From: Bradyrhizobium sp. CB1650
Lineage (GTDB): Bacteria; Pseudomonadota; Alphaproteobacteria; Rhizobiales; Xanthobacteraceae
DNA: 64,000 nt
Assembly (NCBI RefSeq): GCF_029761915.1
Contig: NZ_CP121695.1
Span: 1,116,001 to 1,180,000, forward strand
Direction of reading: 5' to 3'
Of the stretch, positions 1 to 8,500 are shown in pieces. The translations under genes and the position numbers were made by a program. The notes beneath the pieces were generated by a model. The model ran no database searches. It was not told where the DNA came from and saw only the letters and a list, made by a program, of their open reading frames with translations. Position 1 is the stretch's first letter; every line of letters starts with the position of its first letter.

Positions 1-938
1 ACGGTCAGCAGAAGAGTGTCCGCTTCGGCGATCGCCTCGTCCTTTCGTAGCTGCTCGATGAGGATGTCGGGCTCGGCGGCATAGCTGCGGCCGAAGATCG
101 CGCGCGTCCGCGGATCGATGAAGCCGATCTGGTCCTCCTCTTCGCGACCGCCGCCGAAATAGGCGCGATCGCGATCGTCGACCAGCGCGAAAATGCTGCG
201 GCTGACGGAGACGCGCGGCTCGCGGCTGTGGCCGGCCGCCTTCCACGCGGCGCGATAGGCGCGGATCTGGGCTGCCTGCTGCACATGGAAGGCTTCGCCG
301 GTCTCATCGTTCTTCAGCGTCGAGCTCTGCAGGTTCATGCCGAGCTTGGCAGCCCAGACGGCAGTGGCGTTCGAGCCGGCACCCCACCAGATCCGCTCGC
401 GCAGGCCTTCGGAATGCGGTTCGAGCCGCAGCAGCCCCGGCGGATTTGGAAACATCGGCTGCGGATTGGGCTCGGCAAAACCTTCGCCGCGCAACAGGTC
501 GAGAAAGACTTCGGCGTGGCGCCGGCCCATGTCGGCGTCGCTCTGGCCCTCGGCCGGCCGATAGCCGAAATAGCGCCAGCCATCGATCACCTGCTCGGGC
601 GAGCCGCGGCTGATGCCGAGCTGCAGCCGCCCGCCGGCGATCAGATCTGCGCTACCTGCGTCCTCCACCATGTAGAGCGGGTTCTCGTAGCGCATGTCGA
701 TCACGGCCGTGCCGATCTCGATGCGGCGGGTCCTGGCGCCGACGGCGGCGAGCAGGGGAAAGGGCGACGCAAGCTGGCGCGCGAAGTGATGGACACGGAA
801 ATAGGCGCCGTCCGCGCCGAGCTCTTCCGCTGCCACGGCGAGCTCGATCGATTGCAGCAGCGTGTCCGCGGCCGAGCGGGTCTGCACCTGCGGCGAGGAC
901 GTCCAGTGTCCGAAGGACAGGAATCCGATCTTCTTCAT
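1..938 (-). CDS. LLM-class flavin-dependent oxidoreductase, C-terminus cut by window edge
   Basis: This is a bacterial luciferase-like (F420/FMN) monooxygenase-family protein. The reading frame opens with ATG at 938 (MKKIGFLSFGHW) and runs off position 1 without a stop, so the last residues are missing. Typical family features are visible: the N-terminal beta strand, a VHHFARQLASPFPLLAAVG segment, and the GRLQLGISRGSPEQV glycine-rich strand near the middle. The substrate cannot be told from sequence. No strong ribosome binding site precedes the ATG. It is transcribed away from the intergenic repeat to its right and has no visible operon partner. A second LLM-family gene lies at 53351-54349. 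Confidence 0.85.
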   Translation of the reverse strand, partial: MKKIGFLSFGHWTSSPQVQTRSAADTLLQSIELAVAAEELGADGAYFRVHHFARQLASPFPLLAAVGARTRRIEIGTAVIDMRYENPLYMVEDAGSADLIAGGRLQLGISRGSPEQVIDGWRYFGYRPAEGQSDADMGRRHAEVFLDLLRGEGFAEPNPQPMFPNPPGLLRLEPHSEGLRERIWWGAGSNATAVWAAKLGMNLQSSTLKNDETGEAFHVQQAAQIRAYRAAWKAAGHSREPRVSVSRSIFALVDDRDRAYFGGGREEEDQIGFIDPRTRAIFGRSYAAEPDILIEQLRKDEAIAEADTLLLT

Positions 939-1029
939 GCGGGCAATCTATGGATGATGGGGAGGGGCGAGTCTTCTGACAATCGGGTGGGACGGAAGGT
1001 GGTCAGGAAAGCCCACGTGCCCCGATGAT

Positions 1030-1165
1030 GCCATCGTGCGCCTGTTTTGCCCGACGGGTCAACCGCTTCTCAACCGCTTCGCGAAGTGCCTAAGCCATTG
1101 ATCCGGCACTTGCCGGCTACTTTGCATGGGGTTGTTTTCGACTTTTTTTGTTTTGGGAGCACGAA
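1030..1165. repeat. Dispersed intergenic repeat, putative
   Basis: The 257-base gap between two leftward genes contains no plausible gene. Its right half includes a small inverted repeat (CCGGC/GCCGG) and ends in a T-rich stretch after the words CATGGGGTTGTTTTCG. I recognise this wording as a recurring intergenic element of Bradyrhizobium chromosomes. That is recollection and could not be checked here. A GGGGT/ACCCC hairpin next to it (about 1179-1195) lies immediately downstream of ygiQ and could help end that transcript. Confidence 0.35.
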
Positions 1166-1195
1166 AGCGTCAGGCCGAGCGGGGTCGCACCCCGG

Positions 1196-3214
1196 CTACT
1201 TCATCACCCGTACGCCCTTGGTGGTGAAGCGCTGCGTCCGGCCGCCCGGGCGCAAATGGCGCTTTGTGCCGGCGGCCTTGCCGGTGCCGGGCGGCTGGTG
1301 CGCGGGCACGAGCTGGTCGGGGCGGGAGCCGATCAGGTCGGCGCGGCCCATCGCTTTCAGCGCATCGCGCAATAGAGGCCAGTTGTCGGGGTCGTGATAG
1401 CGCAGGAACGCCTTGTGCAGCCGGCGCTGCCGCAGGCCCTTGATCGCCTCGACCTGGTCGCTGCCGCCGCGCCGCACGCCGCGCAGCGGATTGACGCCGG
1501 TGTGGTACATCGCGGTCGCGGTCGCCATCGGCGAGGGCAGGAAGGTCTGCACCTGGTCGGCGCGGTAGCGGTTCTTCTTGAGCCAGAGCGCGAGGTTCAT
1601 CATGTCCTCGTCGGTCGTGCCCGGATGCGCGGCGATGAAATAGGGGATCAGGTAATATTTCTTGCCGGCCTGCTCGGCGGCGGCGTCGAACATCCGCTTG
1701 AAGCGGTTGTAGGCGCCGATGCCCGGCTTCATCATCTTGTCGAGCGGGCCGCGCTCGGTGTGCTCGGGCGCGATCTTCAGATAGCCGCCGACGTGATGAG
1801 TGACGAGCTCCTTGATGTATTCCGGGCTCTCCACCGCGAGGTCGTAGCGCACGCCGGAAGCGACCATCACCTTCTTGATGCCCTTGACCTCGCGCACCTT
1901 GCGATAGAGCCGGATCAAATCGTCGTGCGAGGTGTTGAGGTTCGGACAGATCTCGGGGAAGACGCAGGATGGCCGCCGGCACGCTGCCTCGACCTTCGGA
2001 TCCTTGCACGCCATCCGGTACATGTTGGCAGTGGGACCGCCGATGTCGGAGATCACGCCGGTGAAGCCGGGCGTGCGGTCGCGGATCTTCTCGATCTCGC
2101 GCAGGACCGAGCCTTCGGAGCGGTTCTGGATGATGCGGCCCTCGTGCTCGGTGATCGAGCAGAAAGTGCAGCCGCCAAAACAGCCGCGCATGATCGTCAC
2201 CGAGAATTCGATCATCTCCCACGCCGGAATCCTGGCATTGCCATAGGCGGGATGCGGCGCGCGCGCATACGGCAGGTCGTAGACCGCGTCCATCTCCTCG
2301 GTGGTGAGCGGGATCGGCGGCGGGTTCAGCCACAGATCGCGATCGCCATGGCGCTGCACCAGCGGCCGCGCATTGCCGGGATTGCTCTCCCGGTGCAGCA
2401 CGCGTGAAGCGCGCGCATAGGCCTCGCGGTCCTGTTCGACCTGCTCCAGGGCCGGCAGACGGATCACGGTGTCACCACGATGGCGCGATGCGCCCTCGTC
2501 GGCGGAGTCGAGATCGTCGGCATGCAATTCGGTGTAGTTCTCGGGCACGCGGCGGAACAGTGCGACGCCCCTGACGTCGTCGAGATCGCGCGGTGCTTCG
2601 CCGGCGGCGAGCCGGTTCGCCACCTCGACGACGGCGCGCTCGGCATTGCCGTAGAGCAAGAGGTCCGCCTTGGCGTCGGCCAGCACCGAGCGGCGCACCT
2701 TGTCGGACCAATAGTCGTAATGCGCGATCCGGCGCAGCGAGGCCTCGATGCCGCCGAGCACGATCGGCACATCCTTGAACGCCTCGCGGCAGCGCTGGGC
2801 ATAGACGATGGTGCAGCGGTCCGGGCGCCGGCCGCCCTCGCCGCCGGCGGTATAGGCGTCGTCGTGGCGCAGGCGGCGGTCCGCCGTATAGCGGTTGACC
2901 ATGGAATCCATGTTGCCGCCGGTGACGCCGAAGAACACGCGCGGCTTGCCCAGCGCCTTGAACGGCTCGGCCGAATGCCAGTCGGGCTGCGCGATGATGC
3001 CGACCCGAAAGCCTTGCGCCTCCAGCAGCCGGCCGATGATCGCCATGCCGAAGCTCGGATGGTCGACATAAGCATCGCCCGTCACCAGTACGATGTCGCA
3101 GGCGTCCCAGCCGAGCGCATTCATCTCAGCGCGGCTCATCGGGAGGAATGGCGCCGGCCTGCCGGGCCGCGCCCGGGCCATCAGGGGTCTTTCGGCGGTG
3201 ATCTGGGTGTCCAT
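1196..3214 (-). CDS. YgiQ family radical SAM protein
   Basis: A 672-residue member of the YgiQ (UPF0313) radical S-adenosylmethionine family. The iron-sulfur motif C-x3-C-x2-C is present as CFGGCTFC with Cys345, Cys349 and Cys352. An N-terminal domain with [13 protein letters not shown] precedes it, as in other YgiQ proteins, and the basic low-complexity C-terminal tail is typical. The enzyme should bind a 4Fe-4S cluster and cleave SAM to a 5'-deoxyadenosyl radical; its substrate is not established. The ATG at 3214 gives the full conserved N-terminus. It appears to be monocistronic. Confidence 0.93.
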   Translation of the reverse strand: MDTQITAERPLMARARPGRPAPFLPMSRAEMNALGWDACDIVLVTGDAYVDHPSFGMAIIGRLLEAQGFRVGIIAQPDWHSAEPFKALGKPRVFFGVTGGNMDSMVNRYTADRRLRHDDAYTAGGEGGRRPDRCTIVYAQRCREAFKDVPIVLGGIEASLRRIAHYDYWSDKVRRSVLADAKADLLLYGNAERAVVEVANRLAAGEAPRDLDDVRGVALFRRVPENYTELHADDLDSADEGASRHRGDTVIRLPALEQVEQDREAYARASRVLHRESNPGNARPLVQRHGDRDLWLNPPPIPLTTEEMDAVYDLPYARAPHPAYGNARIPAWEMIEFSVTIMRGCFGGCTFCSITEHEGRIIQNRSEGSVLREIEKIRDRTPGFTGVISDIGGPTANMYRMACKDPKVEAACRRPSCVFPEICPNLNTSHDDLIRLYRKVREVKGIKKVMVASGVRYDLAVESPEYIKELVTHHVGGYLKIAPEHTERGPLDKMMKPGIGAYNRFKRMFDAAAEQAGKKYYLIPYFIAAHPGTTDEDMMNLALWLKKNRYRADQVQTFLPSPMATATAMYHTGVNPLRGVRRGGSDQVEAIKGLRQRRLHKAFLRYHDPDNWPLLRDALKAMGRADLIGSRPDQLVPAHQPPGTGKAAGTKRHLRPGGRTQRFTTKGVRVMK

Positions 3215-3334
3215 GGCGCCTACGCATAAGACCCTGGCCTCCGGAATTCAACCGACGGGCGCGGGATAGATCGCGGTTCCGCGTTGGCGCGCAATCGGGC
3301 AGTGATTGTCCCGATGGCAGGTATTTCGGCTGCA

Positions 3335-3359
3335 GGAACCAACCGCTTCCGCGAACATT
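3335..3359 (+). promoter_or_regulatory. Possible EcfG (general stress sigma) promoter
   Basis: GGAAC at 3335-3339 and CATT at 3356-3359 are separated by 16 bases. This resembles the alphaproteobacterial EcfG promoter GGAAC-N16/17-CGTT with one mismatch in the -10 element. It lies about 110 bases upstream of the 54-residue protein. The short motif can occur by chance, so the call is weak. Confidence 0.25.
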
Positions 3360-3468
3360 CTGGTCAAGGGTTCGACGCGAGCCCAGCTTGGGCGCGCTTT
3401 ACGCGATCGAGGCGGTGATGCCTGCAACCGGATTTGGCCTGGATGTTCGTCTCGGGCGAGGGGGAGCT

Positions 3469-3633
3469 GTGAGTACGGTCATAGAGAACCTGCTGGCGCG
3501 AAAGCAGCAGCTCGTGGAGCAACTGGACAAGGCCCAAGCGGTCGAGGAACGTGACAGAATCGAGCACCAGCTCGAGCAGATCAACACCGCGCTCGATTTT
3601 CTGGATCGACCCGAACCGAACGGCGGGCGGTAA
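3469..3633 (+). CDS. Small hypothetical protein, 54 aa, helical
   Basis: I chose the GTG at 3469 because a purine-rich AGGGGGAG ribosome binding site lies just upstream; the frame stays open to 3388 but has no comparable signal there. The product is a short charged helix (residues about 5-45 rich in E, Q, K and L, coiled-coil-like) with the ending LDRPEPNGGR. It resembles small cytoplasmic proteins of unknown role that are common in Bradyrhizobium. No function is assigned. It converges with the GntR-family gene to the right. Confidence 0.6.
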   Translation: MSTVIENLLARKQQLVEQLDKAQAVEERDRIEHQLEQINTALDFLDRPEPNGGR

Positions 3634-3640
3634 CGGCCGC

Positions 3641-4306
3641 TCAATCCACCTTCAACGCCTGCGCATAGGCCACGCCTGAATTGGTGACATGCGTCGTGAT
3701 CAGCGTCTCGAACGCGGCAAGCTCGCCATGTGCGAACAAATCGAGTAGCTTGCGATGCTCATCGAACGATGTGCGGGTCCTGACATCGATCGGCGAGGTG
3801 AGGTTGGTGCGCAGCGCGGCGACGCGGCCCGAGACGAGCTGATAGGATTCGACGAGATAGCAGTTGCCGCAATGCGCGAACAGCGCCTCGTGAAAGGCGG
3901 CATCGGCGCGACCGTAGGCGATGTTGTCCCTGGCAGCGACCGCCGGCTCCATCGCCGCGATCGCGGCGCCCATCGTCGCGATTGCGCCGTCGCGGTCGTG
4001 ACGGAATGCGAGCTCGGCGGCCTTGGGTTCGAGCGCGATCCGGAAGGTGCAGAGCGCGGTGATGTCCTCGGCGCTCGGCGTGAAGACGAAGCTGCCGACC
4101 TGCGGCCGGATCACCACGAGCCCTTGCGCCTGCAACTGCCCCATCGCCTCGCGCACCGGCGTGCGGCTGACGCCGAAGGAGTTCGCCACCATCTCCTCGG
4201 AAATCGCCGCGCCGAGCGCGAACTCGCCGTCGATGATGGCCTGGCGCAGTCGCAGCATGACCCGCTGCGACAGCGATTTCGGCGCATCGAGCTTCAAGGG
4301 TCTCAT
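3641..4306 (-). CDS. GntR family transcriptional regulator, FCD (FadR-type) subfamily
   Basis: A 221-residue repressor-type protein. Residues about 10-75 form the GntR winged helix-turn-helix (SEEMVANSFGVSRTPVREA is the recognition region) and residues about 85-215 form the all-helical FCD ligand-binding domain, whose metal/ligand pocket usually binds small carboxylates. The gene lies 26 bases downstream of the FAD-linked oxidase in the same direction, so the two probably share a transcript. It likely controls that oxidase and the divergent DapA-type gene through the inverted repeat at 5788-5806. Confidence 0.9.
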   Translation of the reverse strand: MRPLKLDAPKSLSQRVMLRLRQAIIDGEFALGAAISEEMVANSFGVSRTPVREAMGQLQAQGLVVIRPQVGSFVFTPSAEDITALCTFRIALEPKAAELAFRHDRDGAIATMGAAIAAMEPAVAARDNIAYGRADAAFHEALFAHCGNCYLVESYQLVSGRVAALRTNLTSPIDVRTRTSFDEHRKLLDLFAHGELAAFETLITTHVTNSGVAYAQALKVD

Positions 4307-4332
4307 CGGCGCTTCCCTCGCGTTGCGGCCGG

Positions 4333-5745
4333 TCAGATCACCTTGCCGGGGTTGAGCAGATGGTCGGGGTCGAGCGCGGCCTTCAGCGTGCGCATCAGCG
4401 CGATCTCGGCGTCACTTCTGGCATGGCCCAGCCATTGCTTCTTCAGCGTGCCGATGCCGTGCTCGGCGGAGACGCTGCCGCCCATCTCGCGCACCAGACC
4501 ATAGATGATCGCGTCCATCTCCGCCTTCGGCTGGCGCTCGACGGAGAGGCCCGTGACCCAGGAGACGAGATGCAGATTGCCGTCGCCGATATGGCCGTAA
4601 TAAACGCTCTCGCATCCTTCGATGCCCGTCGCCAGCGCCGCCTTGCAGCGCGTGACGAATTCGTCCATCCGCGCCACCGCAAGGCCGATGTCGTAGGAGA
4701 TGTGCGGCCCCAGCACCTGGCCGAACTCGGCGCAGATATCGCGCACCCGCCAGAACGCCTGCGTCTGCGCCAGCGATTGCGCTACGGCTGCATCCGCCAG
4801 CAGTCCGTGCTCCATCAGCTCTTCGAGCCAGTTCTGGAAGCGCGGGGCATCGATGCTCTCGTCGGTGCCCTGCGCCTCCACCAGCACGTAGAGCCCGTGG
4901 CCTGCTGCGACCGGCGGCTTTACACCGGCACGCGCCGTGATCACCTCCCAATAGTCCGGCCACATCACCTCGAACGCCGAGAGCAGCGGGCCGAGCCCGC
5001 CTCGCGCCGCGCCCAGCAATGCGATGACCGCGGCATAGTCCTGCAGCGTGCAGAGCGCAGCCATGGTCGAGCGCGGCTTCGGAAGCAGCCGCAGCACCAC
5101 GCGGGTGATGATGCCGAGTGTCCCTTCCGAGCCGATGAAGAGATGCTTGAGGTCATAGCCGGCGTTGTTCTTCATCAGCTTGTTGAGGCTGGTGATGATG
5201 GTGCCGTCCGGCAGAACCACTTCGAGGCCGAGCACCAGTTCGCGCGTCATGCCGTAGCGGATCACGCGGTTGCCGCCGGCGTTGGTCGAGAGATTGCCGC
5301 CGATGGCGCAGGAGCCGCGCGAGCCGAGATCGAGCGGAAAGAACAAGCCGGCCTCGTCGGCGGCCTTCTGGATCGTCTCGAGCGGCGTGCCCGCCTTCAC
5401 CGTCATCGTCGCGGCGGCGCGATCGATCTCCTCGATGCCGACCATGCGCTCGAGCGAGATCGCGACCCAGCCCGCCTCGGGCGAGGCGCCGCGGCAGAGC
5501 CCGGTCAGTCCGCCCTGCGGCACGAACGGCAACCGGGCCTGCCGACAGGTCGCGATCGCGTCGGCGACGCCTTGCGCATCGAGCGGGCGGATCACCGCGA
5601 GCGGCGTTTGCGGCAGGCTCGCGCTCCAGTCGTTGCAATTGCGCGCGGGGACCTCGGCGCCGGTCAACACGGCCGCCGCGCCGAGCCTGTCGCGCAGGGC
5701 GCCGAGCAATTGGTCGGTGTGATCGGCGGGGGTCACCATATCCAT
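4333..5745 (-). CDS. FAD-binding oxidase, GlcD / D-2-hydroxyacid dehydrogenase type
   Basis: With the ATG at 5745 (or the in-frame ATG at 5739) the product is about 470 residues, normal for GlcD/D-lactate dehydrogenase-like flavoproteins. The open frame extends to 5886, but that extension covers the promoter region, and GAGGTG lies just before 5745. The FAD-binding PCMH domain shows PQGGLTGLCRGA, GGNLSTNAGGNRVIRYG and GSEGTLGI. The C-terminal cap has GHIGDGNLHL and SAEHGIG. The enzyme should oxidise a D-2-hydroxyacid to a 2-oxoacid using FAD. Its neighbours (GntR regulator, divergent DapA-type aldolase) suggest a sugar-acid or hydroxyacid catabolic module. Confidence 0.9.
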   Translation of the reverse strand: MDMVTPADHTDQLLGALRDRLGAAAVLTGAEVPARNCNDWSASLPQTPLAVIRPLDAQGVADAIATCRQARLPFVPQGGLTGLCRGASPEAGWVAISLERMVGIEEIDRAAATMTVKAGTPLETIQKAADEAGLFFPLDLGSRGSCAIGGNLSTNAGGNRVIRYGMTRELVLGLEVVLPDGTIITSLNKLMKNNAGYDLKHLFIGSEGTLGIITRVVLRLLPKPRSTMAALCTLQDYAAVIALLGAARGGLGPLLSAFEVMWPDYWEVITARAGVKPPVAAGHGLYVLVEAQGTDESIDAPRFQNWLEELMEHGLLADAAVAQSLAQTQAFWRVRDICAEFGQVLGPHISYDIGLAVARMDEFVTRCKAALATGIEGCESVYYGHIGDGNLHLVSWVTGLSVERQPKAEMDAIIYGLVREMGGSVSAEHGIGTLKKQWLGHARSDAEIALMRTLKAALDPDHLLNPGKVI

Positions 5746-5787
5746 GAGCACCTCTGAGCACGAGCGTGGCGAGGGATTTGCGCTAAC

Positions 5788-5806
5788 CTTGTATGTAAGG
5801 TACAAG
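5788..5806. promoter_or_regulatory. Candidate GntR/FCD operator between divergent genes
   Basis: CTTGTA (5788-5793) and TACAAG (5801-5806) form an inverted repeat around 7 bases, and a nested TGTA-N3-TACA palindrome sits at 5794-5804. FCD-type GntR regulators commonly bind short TTGTA/TACAA-like palindromes. The site lies between the divergent oxidase (start 5745) and aldolase (start 5898), and the regulator is encoded next to them. Confidence 0.5.
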
Positions 5807-5897
5807 ACCGAAAGTAAAGCAAAAACAAGGCTCGATGAGCTCCGAAGGTCGTTGCGTATCAGGGGCTTACGTCGAGACCGCAGCAATGGGTGGTATC

Positions 5898-6782
5898 ATG
5901 ACCGAGGCAATTCGCGGATTCTGGGCGGCGGCAGCGACGCCGCTGACATCGGACGGCGGCGCGGATCCCGTCCGGCTCGCCGCCCATGTCCAGCGGCTCT
6001 TCGGCAGAGGCGTCGACGGCGTTGTGCTATTCGGCACCACCGGCGAAGGCACCTCGTTCAACGTCGCCGAACGCGTCGCGACCGTCGAGGCACTGCTCAA
6101 GGCCGGCATTGCTGCCGAGCGGATCGGGATCGGCGGCGGGTTTCCCGCCATCAGCGACAGCATCGCGCTGACGCGCACCGTGCTCGGCCTCGGCCTGCGC
6201 CACGTGTTGCTGCTGCCGCCTTATTTCGACCGTAGCGTTACGCCCGAGGGCATCGAGGATGCTTTCGCTGCGGTCATCGACGAGGTCGCCGACGATCGCC
6301 TGCGCGCCACGCTCTATCACATCCCGCAGGTCTCCGGCGTCGCGATCCCGACATCGGTGGCTGCGAATCTGCGCAAGCGCTACGGCAAGTTGGTCGCGGG
6401 CCTGAAGGACTCCAGCGGCGACTTCAAGCAATTCCAAGCGTTCCGCCGCGCCGCTCCGGAGCTTGCCATCACCGTCGGCAATGAAGCCGATATCGCCCGC
6501 GCGATTGCGGAAGGCGGCGCCGGCACGATCTGCGGTATGGCCAACATCGTGCCGGAGCTGGTCAAGGGCATGATCATCGGCGCCGATGTCGAAGCGCGCA
6601 TGCAGGCCGCGATCGACATGGTGGTGCAGACGCCGTCCTTCCTCGCGACGTTGAAGGCTATCCTCGCGACACAGACCGCAGATGCGGGCTGGCTGCGTGT
6701 CCGCCCGCCGCTGCGTGCGCTGTCCGACGGCACCGCGCTCAAACGGAAGCTCGACGAATTGATGGCTCCTGCCGTCGCTTGA
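5898..6782 (+). CDS. Dihydrodipicolinate synthase (DapA/NAL) family aldolase or dehydratase
   Basis: A TIM-barrel class I aldolase-type protein. I prefer the ATG at 5898 (MTEAIRGFW) over the in-frame ATGs at 5835 and 5886 because a GGGTGG element lies just before it and it gives the usual family length of 294 residues. The GTTGEGTS substrate loop, the YHIPQ tyrosine segment and the Schiff-base lysine in GLKDSSGD are all visible. The family makes or splits 2-oxoacids. As it lies opposite a 2-hydroxyacid oxidase and shares its probable GntR operator, a catabolic role on a 2-keto-3-deoxy sugar acid is more likely than lysine biosynthesis. Confidence 0.88.
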   Translation: MTEAIRGFWAAAATPLTSDGGADPVRLAAHVQRLFGRGVDGVVLFGTTGEGTSFNVAERVATVEALLKAGIAAERIGIGGGFPAISDSIALTRTVLGLGLRHVLLLPPYFDRSVTPEGIEDAFAAVIDEVADDRLRATLYHIPQVSGVAIPTSVAANLRKRYGKLVAGLKDSSGDFKQFQAFRRAAPELAITVGNEADIARAIAEGGAGTICGMANIVPELVKGMIIGADVEARMQAAIDMVVQTPSFLATLKAILATQTADAGWLRVRPPLRALSDGTALKRKLDELMAPAVA

Positions 6783-6816
6783 GATTGCGCAACCTCGCGA
6801 TACGATTCCGAGATAG

Positions 6817-6948
6817 CCGGGCAAGCTCGCCTTCATGCTCGCCGCGGCCCTGATGCCGCTGTTCGCGGTGACCGGCGTCTTGCTTTACTCGTCGCGACGC
6901 AGGCTGCGGTCCTCCGCGCAAGCGCCGCTCGGGCGCTTCCCGGCGTGA
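6817..6948 (+). pseudogene. Remnant of a PepSY-associated TM-helix protein
   Basis: Right after an in-frame TAG (6814-6816), the frame reads PGKLAFMLAAALMPLFAVTG, then VLLYSSRRRL and further residues to a TGA at 6946-6948. This matches the last transmembrane helix and basic tail of PepSY-domain membrane proteins linked to siderophore reduction. Everything upstream of that helix is missing. It therefore looks like a decayed C-terminal fragment left between the aldolase and the rhodanese gene. The helix is seen directly; the family assignment is by pattern memory. Confidence 0.55.
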
Positions 6949-7024
6949 GCTGAAGCCGGAAAGGCTAGCCAATACTCTCGCAATCGTCCAAAAGCTGCTG
7001 GCTCGTCCTTTCGAGGTTCATGCC

Positions 7025-8257
7025 ATGACGCTCCAGACCGTCACTCCCGCCGACATCCGCCGCGCGCTGCTGCTGCGCGAGGAGATCGCGCTGCTCGATC
7101 TCAGGCACGAGGCGGCCTTCGCCACCGGCCATCCCCTGTTCGCCGCCAACATGGCCGTGGACCGCATTGCGATCGAGGCCGAGCTGAGGTTGCCGCGCAA
7201 GAATGTTCCGATCGTGCTCTATGATGATGGCGAAGGACTGGTCGCGGCGGGCGCCGCGCGGCTTGCTGGCCTCGGTTACACCAACGTTCGTGCGCTCGAC
7301 GGCGGGCTGCAGGCCTGGCGCGCGGCGGGCTTTGAGGTGTTCGAGGACGTCAATTCCTATTGCAAGGGGTTCGGCGAGCTGGTCGAGGCGCGCCGGCACA
7401 CGCCTTCATTCAGTGCCGACGAAGTCGCAAAGCTGATCGCCGACAAGGCCAACATCGCCATCCTCGACGTCCGCCGCTTCGACGAATACGCGACCATGAA
7501 CATCCCGGGCTCGGTCAGCGTGCCTGGCGCGGAGCTGGTGCTGCGGGCCGGCGGCGCGGCGCCCGATCCCGACACCACCATCATCGTCAATTGTGCCGGC
7601 CGCACGCGCTCGATCATCGGCACCCAGTCGCTGATCAATGCCGGCGTGCCCAACAAGGTGCGAGCGCTGCGCAACGGCACGATCGGCTGGACGCTGGCTC
7701 GGCACACGCTCGACCACGGCTCGAACCGCCGCGGCGCCATCGGGCCGTTCGAAGGTGGCCCGGCCAACGCCCGCGATGTCGCCTATCGCGCCGGCGTTCG
7801 CCGCATCGGCGCGAGCGAGGCGGCGGCGCTTTACGCGCAAGCCGATCGCACACTCTATCGTTTCGACGTGCGCGACGCGGAGGAGTATGCGGCCGGCCAC
7901 CTCCCGGGGTTCCGCCACTATCCAGGCGGCCAGCTCGTTCAGGAGACCGACATGGCGGCGCCGGTGCGCGGCGCGCGCATTGTTTTGACCGACGACAAAG
8001 GTGTCCGCGCCGACATGACGGCGTCCTGGCTCGCGCAGATGGGCTGGGAGGCCTATGTGCTCGAAGGCAGCTACGACGGCGCACTCGAGATCGGTCCGCC
8101 GCGCGTCCTGCCGAAGCCCGATCCGGCGCATCGCTACCGCCGCCCTTATGAGGGCACCGACGTCGCCGAGCGCGCGATGCAGGCCTATCTCGACTGGGAA
8201 TACGGCCTCGTTGAGCAGCTCCGCCGCGACGGCACGCACGGATTTTACGTCATCTGA
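7025..8257 (+). CDS. Rhodanese-like protein with three tandem rhodanese domains
   Basis: A 410-residue protein made of three rhodanese modules at about residues 1-105, 125-235 and 260-375, followed by a tail rich in aromatic and charged residues. Only the middle module carries an active-site loop with cysteine (CAGRTRS, Cys190). The first has DDGEG and the third DDKGV at the equivalent place, so they are probably structural or regulatory. The active loop suggests sulfurtransferase (persulfide) chemistry in the cytoplasm, as no signal peptide is present. A GAGGT element precedes the ATG. It is flanked by a pseudogene and a hairpin region and appears to be monocistronic. Confidence 0.85.
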   Translation: MTLQTVTPADIRRALLLREEIALLDLRHEAAFATGHPLFAANMAVDRIAIEAELRLPRKNVPIVLYDDGEGLVAAGAARLAGLGYTNVRALDGGLQAWRAAGFEVFEDVNSYCKGFGELVEARRHTPSFSADEVAKLIADKANIAILDVRRFDEYATMNIPGSVSVPGAELVLRAGGAAPDPDTTIIVNCAGRTRSIIGTQSLINAGVPNKVRALRNGTIGWTLARHTLDHGSNRRGAIGPFEGGPANARDVAYRAGVRRIGASEAAALYAQADRTLYRFDVRDAEEYAAGHLPGFRHYPGGQLVQETDMAAPVRGARIVLTDDKGVRADMTASWLAQMGWEAYVLEGSYDGALEIGPPRVLPKPDPAHRYRRPYEGTDVAERAMQAYLDWEYGLVEQLRRDGTHGFYVI

Positions 8258-8263
8258 AGCGCT

Positions 8264-8385
8264 GGCCGGGACGGCCCCGCTCCATCCCGGCCGTTCATCC
8301 CTCGAGGCTGACCCTGCGGTGCATTCGCACCGCAGGCCTCGCACCTCCAGCGACAACGGCTTCGCCGTTGCGCGGGGATGACGGG
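8264..8385. repeat. Hairpin-rich intergenic repeat with terminator-like stem
   Basis: GGCCGGGA (8264-8271) pairs with TCCCGGCC (8285-8292) just after the rhodanese stop codon and could terminate it. A second perfect stem, CCTGCGGTGC (8313-8322) with GCACCGCAGG (8327-8336), has a four-base loop. The following AACGGCTTCGCCGTT hairpin completes a block resembling Bradyrhizobium intergenic repeats. None of the stems has a long T-tract. The remainder up to 8500 shows no gene. Confidence 0.5.
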
Positions 8386-8500
8386 TCAACTTGTGCAACA
8401 CCTAAGCCGCGCCATCTTGTTCCCATATCCCAGCCCTATTGTGCATTGTGTCCTCCGCGGTCTATGAGCGGCGGACAACGCCGATCGTCACGGAGATCCT

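Noticed and set aside
4360..5757. A 465-residue open frame on the plus strand opposite the FAD-linked oxidase
   Set aside because: It is Arg/Asp/Ala-rich without family motifs and mirrors a clear flavoprotein gene. High GC content leaves long antisense frames open.
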